From Acidimicrobiaceae bacterium (GTDB lineage: Bacteria; Actinomycetota; Acidimicrobiia; Acidimicrobiales; Ilumatobacteraceae): a stretch of DNA of 64,000 nt. The position numbers and the translations under genes were made by a program. This document shows positions 43,164 to 50,875 of this stretch, piece after piece; position 1 is the stretch's first letter; each line of letters starts with the position of its first letter. The notes under the pieces were generated by a model that searched no databases, was not told the origin of the DNA, and saw only the letters and a program-made list of their open reading frames with translations. The stretch is taken from positions 62,001 to 126,000 of the forward strand of contig JACJWG010000006.1 in NCBI GenBank assembly GCA_020637235.1. The letters are read 5' to 3'.

Positions 43164-43202
43164 CGTGAGCGCGATGCGCACCGGCAGCGCATTCGGCTCA
43201 CG
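43164..43202. repeat. 39-nt palindromic element, copy 6
   Basis: The element begins CGTGAGCGCGATGCGCA and ends GCGCATTCGGCTCACG, with loop ACCGGCA as in copy 5. It is 13 bp after copy 5 and about 50 bp before the methyltransferase start. Confidence 0.9.
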
Positions 43203-43254
43203 AAGCTTCGGAATTCGCGCGGGCGGGCCGCGGTCGGGGCGCGACGATGGGGCG

Positions 43255-43986
43255 ATGGGAGACCGAGACCCCTGGGGGGAGGCGACGGCAGCCAGCTACG
43301 ACGCCGATGACGCCGAGATGTTCTCGCCCTCCGTGCTCGGTCCGACGGTCGACTTCCTCGCCCATCTGGCCGGCGGGCGCCGGGCGCTCGAGTTCGCCGC
43401 CGGCACCGGCCGGGTGACGCTGCCGCTCGCCGCCACCGGTGTCGACGTCGCCGCCATCGAGCTGTCCGAGGCGATGGCCGCGCGCCTGCGCGCCAAGCCC
43501 GGCGCCGAGCGGATCGAGCTCGTGGTCGGCGACATGGCCACCACACGGGTTCCGGGCGAGTTCGGGCTCGTCTACCTCGTGTACAACACGATCTCGAATC
43601 TGCTCACCCAGGACGAGCAGGTGGCCTGCTTCGCCAACGCGGCCGCTCACCTCGTCCCCGGCGGTCACTTCGTGATCGAGGTGTTCGTGCCGCAGCTCCG
43701 ACGGCTGCCACCCGGCGAACGGTTCGTGCCGTTCCACGTCGGCGACCACCACATCGGCGTCGACGAGTACGACGTCCTCACGCAGCGTCTCGTGTCGCAC
43801 CACGCGATGCCCGCTCGTCCGTTCGCGACGTCGCATCACCGCTGGGCCTTCCCTGCGGAGTACGACCTCATGGCCCGCCTCGCCGGTCTCCAGCTCCACG
43901 GTCGATGGGCCGACTGGTCCCGCTCGCCCTTCACCGCCGACAGCGCATCCCACGTGTCGGTGTGGAGCAGACCGGCGAGCGCCTGA
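43255..43986 (+). CDS. Class I SAM-dependent methyltransferase
   Basis: A 243-residue methyltransferase with a standard SAM-binding motif I (RALEFAAGTGRVTLPLAATGVDV, near residue 45), an acidic residue after strand 2 (AIELSEAM) and the motif-III-like region LVYLVYNTISNLLTQDEQ. The acceptor is unknown. I use ATG 43255 because upstream in-frame sequence runs into palindromic element copy 6. It opens a short run of genes (methyltransferase, nucleotidyltransferase-like protein, choline-kinase-like protein) leading up to the corrinoid operon. Nothing shows that it works in amine demethylation; the sequence suits general small-molecule methylation. Confidence 0.85.
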   Translation: MGDRDPWGEATAASYDADDAEMFSPSVLGPTVDFLAHLAGGRRALEFAAGTGRVTLPLAATGVDVAAIELSEAMAARLRAKPGAERIELVVGDMATTRVPGEFGLVYLVYNTISNLLTQDEQVACFANAAAHLVPGGHFVIEVFVPQLRRLPPGERFVPFHVGDHHIGVDEYDVLTQRLVSHHAMPARPFATSHHRWAFPAEYDLMARLAGLQLHGRWADWSRSPFTADSASHVSVWSRPASA

Positions 43987-43994
43987 GCACACCG

Positions 43995-45122
43995 ATGGCG
44001 AGCAACCGGTACGGCCCGTGGGCGCCGACGACCCGCCACGAGGTGTTCGCAGCGCTCGACGGGTGCGCTGCACCCTGGTGGTTCGCCGGCGGTCACGCGC
44101 TCGAGCTGTTCACCGGTCGGACGTGGCGAGCCCACGACGACATCGACATCGGCATCCGCCGGATCGATGCGCCGGCGGTGCTCGACCACCTGCGCCGCCG
44201 GGGTTGGGAGCCCGTCGTCGCAGCGGCGGGGGTCCTGTCGCCCTGGGACGGAGGGCCGCTCGACGCGGCGACCCACCAGAACAACGTGTGGTGCCGCCGT
44301 CCCGGTGGTCCGTGGCAGCTCGACGTCATCGTCGGCGAGGGCGACGACGGGCGCTGGGTGTACCGCCGCGATCCGGCGATCACCCGACCGTGGTCCGAAG
44401 CGGTGCTCGAGCGCGACGGTGTCCGCTTCCTCGCACCCGAGCTGCAGCTGCTGTTCAAGAGCAAGGACGTTCGTGGCAAGGACACCGTCGACGTCGAGCA
44501 GGTCGCCCCGCTCCTCGACGGCGGTGGGCTCGCCCTGCTCGCAGCCCAGCTGCGTGGCGACCACCCGTGGCTCGCGATGCTCCGCGGACTCGCACCGGCC
44601 TGCACCGCCGACGACGTGCTCGTCGTCCTCGATGTGCTCGCGCGCGCCGGACTCCGCGCCTGGGTCGACGGCGGCTGGGCCGTCGACGCCCTCCTGCGCC
44701 AGCAGACCCGCACCCATGCAGACCTCGATCTCGCCGTCGAACGCGCGTCGTTCGAGCCGGCCCTCGACGCACTCGACCAGCACGGCTTCCGCATCGTGCG
44801 CGACGACGGACGCCACAACCGCGTCGTCGCCGACCGCGTCGGCCGCATGGTCGACCTGCACGCCTTCGACCCGACCGTGGTGTCGATCGACGACGACGGC
44901 GTCGCCCGTCACGGTGGCGACGGTCTCGGCTACGAGCGCGGCGGCTTCGACGGCCGCGGCACGATCGGCGGACGCGAGGTCGCGAGCATCTCCCCCGCCA
45001 CGCTCGTCCGATATCACACCGGCTACGACGTGGACGACGACGACTGGCACGACGTCCGTCTGCTGTGCGGGCGCTTCGACCTGCCCGTGCCGCCGGACTA
45101 CGACCGGTTCACGTCGCGCTGA
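43995..45122 (+). CDS. Protein with two tandem aminoglycoside-2''-adenylyltransferase-like nucleotidyltransferase domains
   Basis: A 375-residue protein in which the same small nucleotidyltransferase fold appears twice. Domain 1 (residues about 10-180) has WWFAGGHALELFTGR followed by HDDIDIGI; domain 2 (residues about 200-375) has WVDGGWAVDALLRQQTRTHADLDLAVER. In each, GG(H/W)A and the following acidic pair fit the nucleotide/metal site of ANT(2'')-type enzymes. Single-domain relatives adenylylate aminoglycosides or are uncharacterised; a two-domain fusion is less usual. Resistance should not be inferred. It starts 9 bp after the methyltransferase stop and is followed after 39 bp by a choline-kinase-like gene. 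Confidence 0.75.
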   Translation: MASNRYGPWAPTTRHEVFAALDGCAAPWWFAGGHALELFTGRTWRAHDDIDIGIRRIDAPAVLDHLRRRGWEPVVAAAGVLSPWDGGPLDAATHQNNVWCRRPGGPWQLDVIVGEGDDGRWVYRRDPAITRPWSEAVLERDGVRFLAPELQLLFKSKDVRGKDTVDVEQVAPLLDGGGLALLAAQLRGDHPWLAMLRGLAPACTADDVLVVLDVLARAGLRAWVDGGWAVDALLRQQTRTHADLDLAVERASFEPALDALDQHGFRIVRDDGRHNRVVADRVGRMVDLHAFDPTVVSIDDDGVARHGGDGLGYERGGFDGRGTIGGREVASISPATLVRYHTGYDVDDDDWHDVRLLCGRFDLPVPPDYDRFTSR

Positions 45123-45161
45123 CCCGACGCCCCGTCCGCGGCTGACAGACTCTCACGATCC

Positions 45162-46061
45162 ATGAGCGAGCTCACCGACGCACTCGTGCGGGCCGGCTTC
45201 CCCGCCGACACGCCCACCACCCGTCTCGGCGGGCTCACCAACGTGAACCATCGGCTCACGCACGGCGGACGGACGTACGTGTTGCGCATCCCCGGTGCCG
45301 GCACGAGCGAGTACATCGACCGCCGGGCCGAGGCGGTGGCCGCACGCTCGGCAGCGGCGGCGGGGGTGAACGCCGAGGTGGTGTTCTTCGACGCTGCGGA
45401 CGGCGTGATGGTGACCGCCCACGTCGACGGCGCGGTCACGATGGACGCCGAGCGCTTCCGCGATCTCGACGCCGTCGCCCGGGCGGGTCGGGCGTTCCGG
45501 CGGCTCCACACCACCGCCACGCCGTTCGCGACCGACTTCCGGCTGTTCGACATGATCGACGAGTACAAGGCCCTGCTCGCGACCAAGGGCGCCATCCTGC
45601 CCGACGGCTACGACGACCTGCAGATCCGGGCCGACGCCACGAGGCGGGCGCTCGAGTCGTCGGCACGCCCGCTCGTGCCGTCGCACTGCGATCCCTTGTG
45701 CGAGAACTTCCTCGACACGGGCGACCGCATGTACGTGATCGACTACGAGTACGCCGGCAACAACGACCCGATGTGGGATCTCGGCGACCTGTCGGTGGAG
45801 GGCGGTTTCACGCCCGAACAGGATGATGCACTGCTGCGTGCGTACTTCGGGGGTGAGCCGCCCGCACACGAGGTCGGCCGGATGGTCGCCTACCGGGCGA
45901 TGTGCGACCTGTTGTGGACCCTGTGGGGTGTGATCCAGCACGTCAACGACAACCCGGCCGACGACTTCTGGGCGTACGCGACCACTCGCTTCGAGCGGTG
46001 CCGGGCCCTGCTCGAACGGCCCGACCACGCCGCACATCTCGACGCGATCACCGCGCGATGA
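45162..46061 (+). CDS. Choline/ethanolamine kinase-like aminoglycoside-phosphotransferase-fold protein
   Basis: A 299-residue kinase-fold protein resembling LicA-type choline kinases. The N lobe starts with RLGGLTNVNHRLTHGGRTYVLRI, the catalytic loop is HCDPLCENFL (Asp and Asn of the HxDxxxxN motif), and the metal-binding Asp is in YVIDYEYAGNNDPMWDLGDL. Choline kinase phosphorylates choline with ATP. In this locus it may phosphorylate a quaternary alcohol or amine, either trapping it or starting another route, but the substrate is unproved. It is separated by 79 bp from the corrinoid operon, and that gap contains the palindromic operator pair. Confidence 0.8.
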   Translation: MSELTDALVRAGFPADTPTTRLGGLTNVNHRLTHGGRTYVLRIPGAGTSEYIDRRAEAVAARSAAAAGVNAEVVFFDAADGVMVTAHVDGAVTMDAERFRDLDAVARAGRAFRRLHTTATPFATDFRLFDMIDEYKALLATKGAILPDGYDDLQIRADATRRALESSARPLVPSHCDPLCENFLDTGDRMYVIDYEYAGNNDPMWDLGDLSVEGGFTPEQDDALLRAYFGGEPPAHEVGRMVAYRAMCDLLWTLWGVIQHVNDNPADDFWAYATTRFERCRALLERPDHAAHLDAITAR

Positions 46062-46081
46062 GTGGCACACGCGTGGTAGTG

Positions 46082-46114
46082 TTCCGCATCGCGGACTGAT
46101 TCCGCATCGTGAAA
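46082..46114. promoter_or_regulatory. Tandem 15-bp palindromes (candidate IclR operator) upstream of corrinoid operon
   Basis: TTCCGCATCGCGGAC (46082-46096) and TTCCGCATCGTGAAA (46100-46114) each match TTCCRCNNNGYGGAA with one mismatch and are 18 bp apart, the same spacing as upstream of fhs. They end 26 bp before the ATG at 46141. No clear -10/-35 pair is visible beside them. Confidence 0.6.
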
Positions 46115-46140
46115 CACCATCACACTCCCGGGGGCTCGCC

Positions 46141-46851
46141 ATGAGCGACGACGATCTCGACCTTGCCGCACTGCCCGACGACGAGCTCGTCACCCAGATG
46201 CACGAAGACCTGTACGACGGTCTGGCAGCCGAGATCGCCGAGGGCACGATGATCCTGCTCGACCGTGGCTGGGCGCCCGACAAGGTGCTCAACGACGCGC
46301 TGGTCGAGGGGATGCGGATCGTCGGCATCGACTTCCGTGACGGCATCCTGTTCGTGCCCGAGGTGTTGTTGTCGGCCAATGCGATGAAGGCCGGGATGGA
46401 GATCCTCCGCCCGTTGCTCGCCGAGACGGGAGCCGAGCCGATCGGCAAGGTGGTGATCGGCACGGTGAAGGGCGACATCCACGACATCGGCAAGAACCTG
46501 GTGGCGATGATGCTCGAGGGTGCCGGCTTCGAGGTGATCGACCTCGGGATCAACACCGACGCCGATTCGTTCCTGGCGGCACTCGAGGAGCACCAGCCCG
46601 ACATCCTCGGGATGTCCGCGCTGCTCACCACCACCATGCCCTACATGAAGGTGGTCATCGACACGCTCCAGGAGCGTGGCCTCCGCGAGAAGTACGTGGT
46701 CCTGGTCGGCGGCGCGCCGCTCAACGAGGAGTTCGGCCAGGCGATCGGCGCCGACGCGTATTGCCGTGACGCGGCCGTGGCCGCCGAGACCGCCAAGCAG
46801 CTCGTCAGCGCCCGCCGCGGTTCGCCCGAACCGCCCGGGCCGTCGGTCTGA
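46141..46851 (+). CDS. Methylamine-type corrinoid protein (MtbC/MttC family)
   Basis: A 236-residue B12-binding protein. Residues 1-~95 form the helical cap domain, and the cobalamin-binding domain follows with the key motif GDIHDIGKNLV, whose His114 is the lower cobalt ligand, then GFEVIDLGINTD and VLVGGAPLNEEF. In methylamine and glycine-betaine systems this protein accepts a methyl group from an MttB enzyme and passes it to a second methyltransferase. It is the only corrinoid protein in the window, so it probably serves all three MttB proteins. It is the first gene of a seven-gene operon and lies directly under the operator pair at 46082. Confidence 0.93.
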   Translation: MSDDDLDLAALPDDELVTQMHEDLYDGLAAEIAEGTMILLDRGWAPDKVLNDALVEGMRIVGIDFRDGILFVPEVLLSANAMKAGMEILRPLLAETGAEPIGKVVIGTVKGDIHDIGKNLVAMMLEGAGFEVIDLGINTDADSFLAALEEHQPDILGMSALLTTTMPYMKVVIDTLQERGLREKYVVLVGGAPLNEEFGQAIGADAYCRDAAVAAETAKQLVSARRGSPEPPGPSV

Positions 46852-46868
46852 TCGCTGCGGGACCCGAC

Positions 46869-47489
46869 GTGACCCGACCCCTCGTGCTCGCCTGCGGCGC
46901 GCTCGTGAGCGAGCTGCGCGCCGTGCTCGCAGCGAACTCGCTGCTCGACGAGCTGGATGTCGCCTACCTGCCGGCCAACCTGCACAACCGGCCCGAACGC
47001 ATCGTGCCGTCCCTGCGCCAGATGGTGGCCGAGCACACCGCCGCTTCCCCACCGCGCCGCATCGTGTTCGGCTACGGCGACTGCGGCACCGGCGGCCTGC
47101 TCGATGCGTTCGTCGACGAGCTGCCCGACGCCGTGCGACTCCCCGGGTCGCACTGCTACGAGTTCTTCGCCGGCACCGAGTCGTTCACCGAGCTGCACGA
47201 CGCCGATCCCGGCACCTTCTACCTCACCGACTTCCTGGCCAAGCACTTCGACGCCCTGGTGTGGGGGGCCCTCGGGCTCGACCGCCATCCCGAGCTGCGC
47301 GACGCTTACTTCGGCAACTACTCGCGTGTCGTGCTGTTCACCCAGTCGCTCGATCCGGCGGTGATCGAGGCCGGGCGGGCCGGCGCCGAGCGACTCGGCC
47401 TCGCGTTCGAACACCACCACGTCGGCCTCGATCGGTTCGCCGACGCCGTGGTCGTCGACGTCCGCACCCGCCGGAGCGCGGCCCGATGA
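46869..47489 (+). CDS. DUF1638-family protein
   Basis: A 206-residue protein of the DUF1638 type, with blocks VLACGALVSELRAVL, LHNRPERIVPSLR, VFGYGDCGTGGLLD and GTFYLTDFLAKHFD. The several conserved cysteines and histidines (LACG, YGDCGTGG, GSHCYEFF) suggest a metal or cofactor site. Genes of this family often accompany corrinoid methyltransferase clusters, but I know of no established function. Here it sits between the corrinoid protein (17 bp upstream) and a small 'virulence factor' family protein (4-bp overlap downstream), so a role in corrinoid handling, loading or repair is a reasonable but untested idea. GTG 46869 is the start. Confidence 0.82.
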   Translation: MTRPLVLACGALVSELRAVLAANSLLDELDVAYLPANLHNRPERIVPSLRQMVAEHTAASPPRRIVFGYGDCGTGGLLDAFVDELPDAVRLPGSHCYEFFAGTESFTELHDADPGTFYLTDFLAKHFDALVWGALGLDRHPELRDAYFGNYSRVVLFTQSLDPAVIEAGRAGAERLGLAFEHHHVGLDRFADAVVVDVRTRRSAAR

Positions 47490-47857
47490 CGCGTGAACGC
47501 ACCGGTCGGCGCGGGCGCAGTTCGAGCGAGGTGGTCGTCATCATGTGGCGCGACATCCCGGCGCAGATCAACGGCAAGCACGGCGACGAACGCCACCAGG
47601 TGATGCTGCCCCACCGGTTCCAGAAGGCGATCGATCGTGCCGCGATGGTGGCCGGCAAGAAGACCGCACAGGACTACATCGGCGAGTGGCGACGCACCGA
47701 GCACCCGCTCGCCGGCGAGCTCGTCGAGACCGTCGAGCAGATCGCCGCCACCATCGAGCGCGAGTTCACCAACGAGCGCCTGCATCAACTGGTCGCGAAC
47801 GGCGGCTGGGACCCTGCGTCACCCGAGACCCACGATCCGGAAGGACCCGCCTCATGA
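47486..47857 (+). CDS. Small conserved protein of the 'virulence factor' family (PF13769-like)
   Basis: A 123-residue protein with an Arg-rich start, then VVVIMWRDIPAQINGKHGDERH, given here as a block at residues about 16-37, MLPHRFQKAIDRAAMVAGKK and DYIGEWRR. It resembles a short conserved family annotated only as virulence factor, a label without relevance here. The strict coupling (4-bp overlaps with both DUF1638 upstream and the methyl-THF methyltransferase downstream) indicates that it is an integral part of the corrinoid operon. It has no cysteines and no membrane segment, so it is likely a cytoplasmic adaptor or subunit. Function unknown. Confidence 0.75.
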   Translation: MTRERTGRRGRSSSEVVVIMWRDIPAQINGKHGDERHQVMLPHRFQKAIDRAAMVAGKKTAQDYIGEWRRTEHPLAGELVETVEQIAATIEREFTNERLHQLVANGGWDPASPETHDPEGPAS

Positions 47858-48810
47858 CCCACACCGTGATCAGTTCGGCGACCCGCGAGGTCGTCATCGG
47901 TTTCGACCGGCCGTTCGTCATGATCGGTGAGCGCATCAACCCGACGGGTCGAAAGCTGCTCGCAGAGGAGATGAAGCAGGGCGACTTCAGCCGGGTCGAG
48001 GCCGACGCGATCGCGCAGGTGGCGGCGGGTGCCCACATGCTCGACGTCAACGCCGGCATCCCGCTGGCCGACGAGCCCGCACTCCTCGCTCGGGCCGTCC
48101 AGTTGGTGCAAGGTGTGACCGACGTGCCCCTGTCGATCGACTCGTCGATCATCGAGGCGCTCGAAGCCGGCCTCGCCGTCTACCGGGGCAAGCCGCTCGT
48201 CAACTCGGTCACCGGCGAGGACGAGCAGATGGAACGCGTGCTGCCACTGGTCGCGAAGTACGGCGCCGCCGTCGTGGCGATCTCGAACGACGAGACCGGG
48301 ATCAGCGAAGACCCCGACGTCCGCTTCGAGGTCGCCCGCAAGATCGTCAACCGAGCGGCGGACCACGGCATCCCCGCGAGCGACATCGTCGTCGACCCGC
48401 TCGTGATGCCGATCGGCGCGATGGGCACCGCCGGCCAGCAGGTGTTCAAGCTGCTCCGTCGGCTGGTGGGTGAGCTGAAGGTGAACACCACGTGCGGCGC
48501 GTCGAACGTGAGCTTCGGCCTGCCGAACCGCAACGCGATCACCGGAACGTTCCTCACGATGGCGATCGCGAACGGGATGACCTCGGCGATCATGAACCCG
48601 CTCCACCCCGAGGTGCGCCAGGCGATCATGGCGGCCGACGTCCTCGCCGGCAACGACAAGGACTGCATGGCCTGGATCCGCGACAACCGCGACCCCAACG
48701 CGGCCGGCGGGGCACGCGAGGGGCGCGAGCGTGGCGGCCGTCGCCGCGCCCGGCCCGACGGAGCATCCGCGAGCGTCACCGGCGCGGCGGACGCGTCGCC
48801 GGCGAGCTGA
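47854..48810 (+). CDS. Methyltetrahydrofolate:corrinoid methyltransferase (MtgA/AcsE-like, pterin-binding fold)
   Basis: A 318-residue TIM-barrel pterin-binding enzyme related to MtgA and AcsE. Folate-binding blocks are visible: GERINPTGRKLLAEEM near residue 25, MLDVNAGIP, PLSIDSS, KPLVNSVTGEDEQ, AISNDETGI and NTTCGASNVSFGLPNR. In the glycine-betaine system MtgA moves the methyl group from the corrinoid protein to THF, giving CH3-THF; that is the predicted role. The last ~35 residues are an Arg/Ala-rich, probably disordered tail after the barrel ends. It overlaps the small upstream gene by 4 bp and is followed 43 bp later by the reactivation protein. Confidence 0.9.
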   Translation: MTHTVISSATREVVIGFDRPFVMIGERINPTGRKLLAEEMKQGDFSRVEADAIAQVAAGAHMLDVNAGIPLADEPALLARAVQLVQGVTDVPLSIDSSIIEALEAGLAVYRGKPLVNSVTGEDEQMERVLPLVAKYGAAVVAISNDETGISEDPDVRFEVARKIVNRAADHGIPASDIVVDPLVMPIGAMGTAGQQVFKLLRRLVGELKVNTTCGASNVSFGLPNRNAITGTFLTMAIANGMTSAIMNPLHPEVRQAIMAADVLAGNDKDCMAWIRDNRDPNAAGGAREGRERGGRRRARPDGASASVTGAADASPAS

Positions 48811-48853
48811 CCGGGGCCGACCCGAGATCTGACCCGAACGCGGACCGACACCC

Positions 48854-50875
48854 ATGGCCAGAGTCGTCTTCACCCCGTCCGGCCTCGACGGCGACGTCCC
48901 GGCGGGGACCAGCGTGCTCGATGCGGCACGCCGCTGCGGCGTCGACCTCGATTCGGTCTGCGGTGGTCGGGGCATCTGTGGTCGATGCCAGGTGGAGCTG
49001 CACCCCGGGAGCTACGCGAAGTGGGCGATCGAGGTCGACGATGCCTCGCTGTCGCCGTTCACCGACACCGAACAGGCGTACGCGGATCGCAAGGGTCTGA
49101 AACCGGACCGGCGCCTCGGATGCTCCGCTCTCGTGGTCGGCGACGTCGTGGTGGACGTGCCGGCCGAGAGCCAGGTGCACCGTCCGGTCGTGCGCAAGAG
49201 CCTCGACCTCACCGACGTCGTGCTCGACCCGGCCGTGCACGTCGCCTATCTCGAGCTGCCGCCGTCGGTTCTCGGCGACGCCGCCTCGATGAGCGATCTG
49301 GTCCTGGCCGAGCTCGCCGACCGTCCCCATGTCGCTGCCGATCGGCTCACGACCACCGTGTTGCGCGACGTGCACCGAGCGTTCGCCGGGCAGGACCGTT
49401 CGGCCACGGTCGCGGTCCGCCGCCGTGGCGACGGGGCGCCGGGCGAGGTGGTGGCGGTGTGGCCGGGCTTCGTCGAGCGAGTGGTCGGTGTCGCCGTCGA
49501 CATCGGCAGCACCACCATCGCCGGCCACCTCTGCGACCTGGCATCGGGCGAGGTGCTGTCGTCGGCCGGGCGGATGAACCCGCAGATCCGCTTCGGGGAA
49601 GACCTGATGAGCCGGGTGTCGTACGTGATGATGAACCCCGGTGGCGATCGTGAGCTCACCACCGCCGTCCGACGAGCGTTGCAGGAACTCGTCGTCCAAC
49701 TCTGCGACGACGCAGGGGTCACCACCGACCTCGTGCTCGAGGTGGTGCTCGTCGGCAACCCGATCATGCACCACGTGGTGGCCGGCATCGACCCGACGCC
49801 GCTCGGACAGGCACCGTTCACCCTCGCCACCGCCGACGCGCTCGTGGCGCCCGCGACCGAGTTCGAACTCGGCCTCCCCCACGCCCAGGTCTACCTCGCT
49901 CCGTGCATCGCCGGTCACGTCGGTGCCGACACCGCGGCGGTGATCCTGTCGGAAGGGCCGCACCGATCGGCGACGACACAGCTGCTGGTCGACGTCGGCA
50001 CCAATGCCGAGATCGTCGTCGGCGACGAGCACCGCCAGTTCGCTGCGTCGAGCCCCACCGGTCCGGCGTTCGAGGGCGCGCAGCTGAGCTGCGGGCAGCG
50101 GGCCACCGCCGGAGCGATCGAACGGGTGCGGATCGACCCGGCCACGCTCGAACCCCGTTTCAAGGTGATCGGCTGCGACCTCTGGAGCGACGAGCCGGGG
50201 TTCGCCGACGCCACGGCCGATCTCGGCATCTCGGGCATCTGCGGATCCGGCATCATCGAGGTGGTCGGCGAGATGTTCCTCGCCGGCATCATCGACGCCG
50301 ACGGCGTGGTACAGGGAGCGCTCGCCGATCGATCGCCGCGGGTTCGGCCCGACGGCCGTACCTTCCGGTACGTGGTGCACGACCAGGACGGCGTGCAACT
50401 CGGCATCACCCAGAACGACGTCCGCGCGATCCAGCTCGCGAAGGCCGCGCTGCGGGCCGGCATCGAGTTGCTCTTCCGGCACGCAGGAGTCGCTGCCGTC
50501 GCGGACATCCGGCTCGCCGGCGCGTTCGGTTCGCACATCGATCCCGTGTACGCGCTGGTGCTCGGGCTCGTGCCCGACTGCCCCGTCGACCGTGTCCGCA
50601 GCGTCGGCAACGCCGCCGGTGCGGGTGCCGTTCGCGCCCTGCTGTCGATGGCGGCGCGTCGCGAGATGGAGCGGGCGGTGCGCGGTGTCGAGAAGATCGA
50701 GACGGCCACCGAGCCCGACTTCCAGGCCGAGTTCGTGGCGGCCATGGCGTTCCCCCACGCCACGGCGCCGTCACCCGAGTTGTCACGCGTGGTCGTGTTG
50801 CCCGAGCGCACGTCCACACCCGCCGACGCCGGACGCAGTGGTCGCCGACGTCGAGCCCGAGGGGAGCACACATGA
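48854..50875 (+). CDS. Corrinoid activation/regeneration protein (ASKHA domain with 2Fe-2S ferredoxin, RamA/RACE-like)
   Basis: A 673-residue reactivase. The N-terminal ferredoxin domain binds a 2Fe-2S cluster through Cys36, Cys42, Cys45 and Cys90 (VCGGRGICGRCQV ... RRLGC). A linker follows, then the large DUF4445 ASKHA ATPase core beginning VAVDIGSTTIAGHL, near residue 216, with GTNAEIVVGD and GICGSGIIEV further on. These proteins use ATP hydrolysis to drive reduction of accidentally oxidised Co(II) to Co(I) in corrinoid proteins. Such repair is especially needed in an oxygen-using host, and one copy here could serve the single corrinoid protein. The stop overlaps the mttB start by 4 bp. Confidence 0.92.
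   Translation: MARVVFTPSGLDGDVPAGTSVLDAARRCGVDLDSVCGGRGICGRCQVELHPGSYAKWAIEVDDASLSPFTDTEQAYADRKGLKPDRRLGCSALVVGDVVVDVPAESQVHRPVVRKSLDLTDVVLDPAVHVAYLELPPSVLGDAASMSDLVLAELADRPHVAADRLTTTVLRDVHRAFAGQDRSATVAVRRRGDGAPGEVVAVWPGFVERVVGVAVDIGSTTIAGHLCDLASGEVLSSAGRMNPQIRFGEDLMSRVSYVMMNPGGDRELTTAVRRALQELVVQLCDDAGVTTDLVLEVVLVGNPIMHHVVAGIDPTPLGQAPFTLATADALVAPATEFELGLPHAQVYLAPCIAGHVGADTAAVILSEGPHRSATTQLLVDVGTNAEIVVGDEHRQFAASSPTGPAFEGAQLSCGQRATAGAIERVRIDPATLEPRFKVIGCDLWSDEPGFADATADLGISGICGSGIIEVVGEMFLAGIIDADGVVQGALADRSPRVRPDGRTFRYVVHDQDGVQLGITQNDVRAIQLAKAALRAGIELLFRHAGVAAVADIRLAGAFGSHIDPVYALVLGLVPDCPVDRVRSVGNAAGAGAVRALLSMAARREMERAVRGVEKIETATEPDFQAEFVAAMAFPHATAPSPELSRVVVLPERTSTPADAGRSGRRRRARGEHT

Noticed and set aside
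36073..43202. CRISPR or insertion-sequence ends formed by the 39-nt palindromes
   Set aside because: Copies are paired with 13-bp gaps rather than regular spacers, and no transposase gene lies between them. The REP-like or terminator interpretation fits better.
43995..45122. Aminoglycoside resistance gene
   Set aside because: Only the general ANT(2'')-like nucleotidyltransferase pattern is present, duplicated, in a metabolic context. Resistance activity cannot be inferred.
46062..46140. Cobalamin riboswitch before the corrinoid operon
   Set aside because: The gap is only 79 bp and is occupied by the palindrome pair. There is no B12-box-like sequence and too little room for the aptamer.
47486..47857. 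Virulence function of the small 'virulence factor' protein
   Set aside because: The name is an inherited family label; operon context points to corrinoid-dependent methyl transfer.
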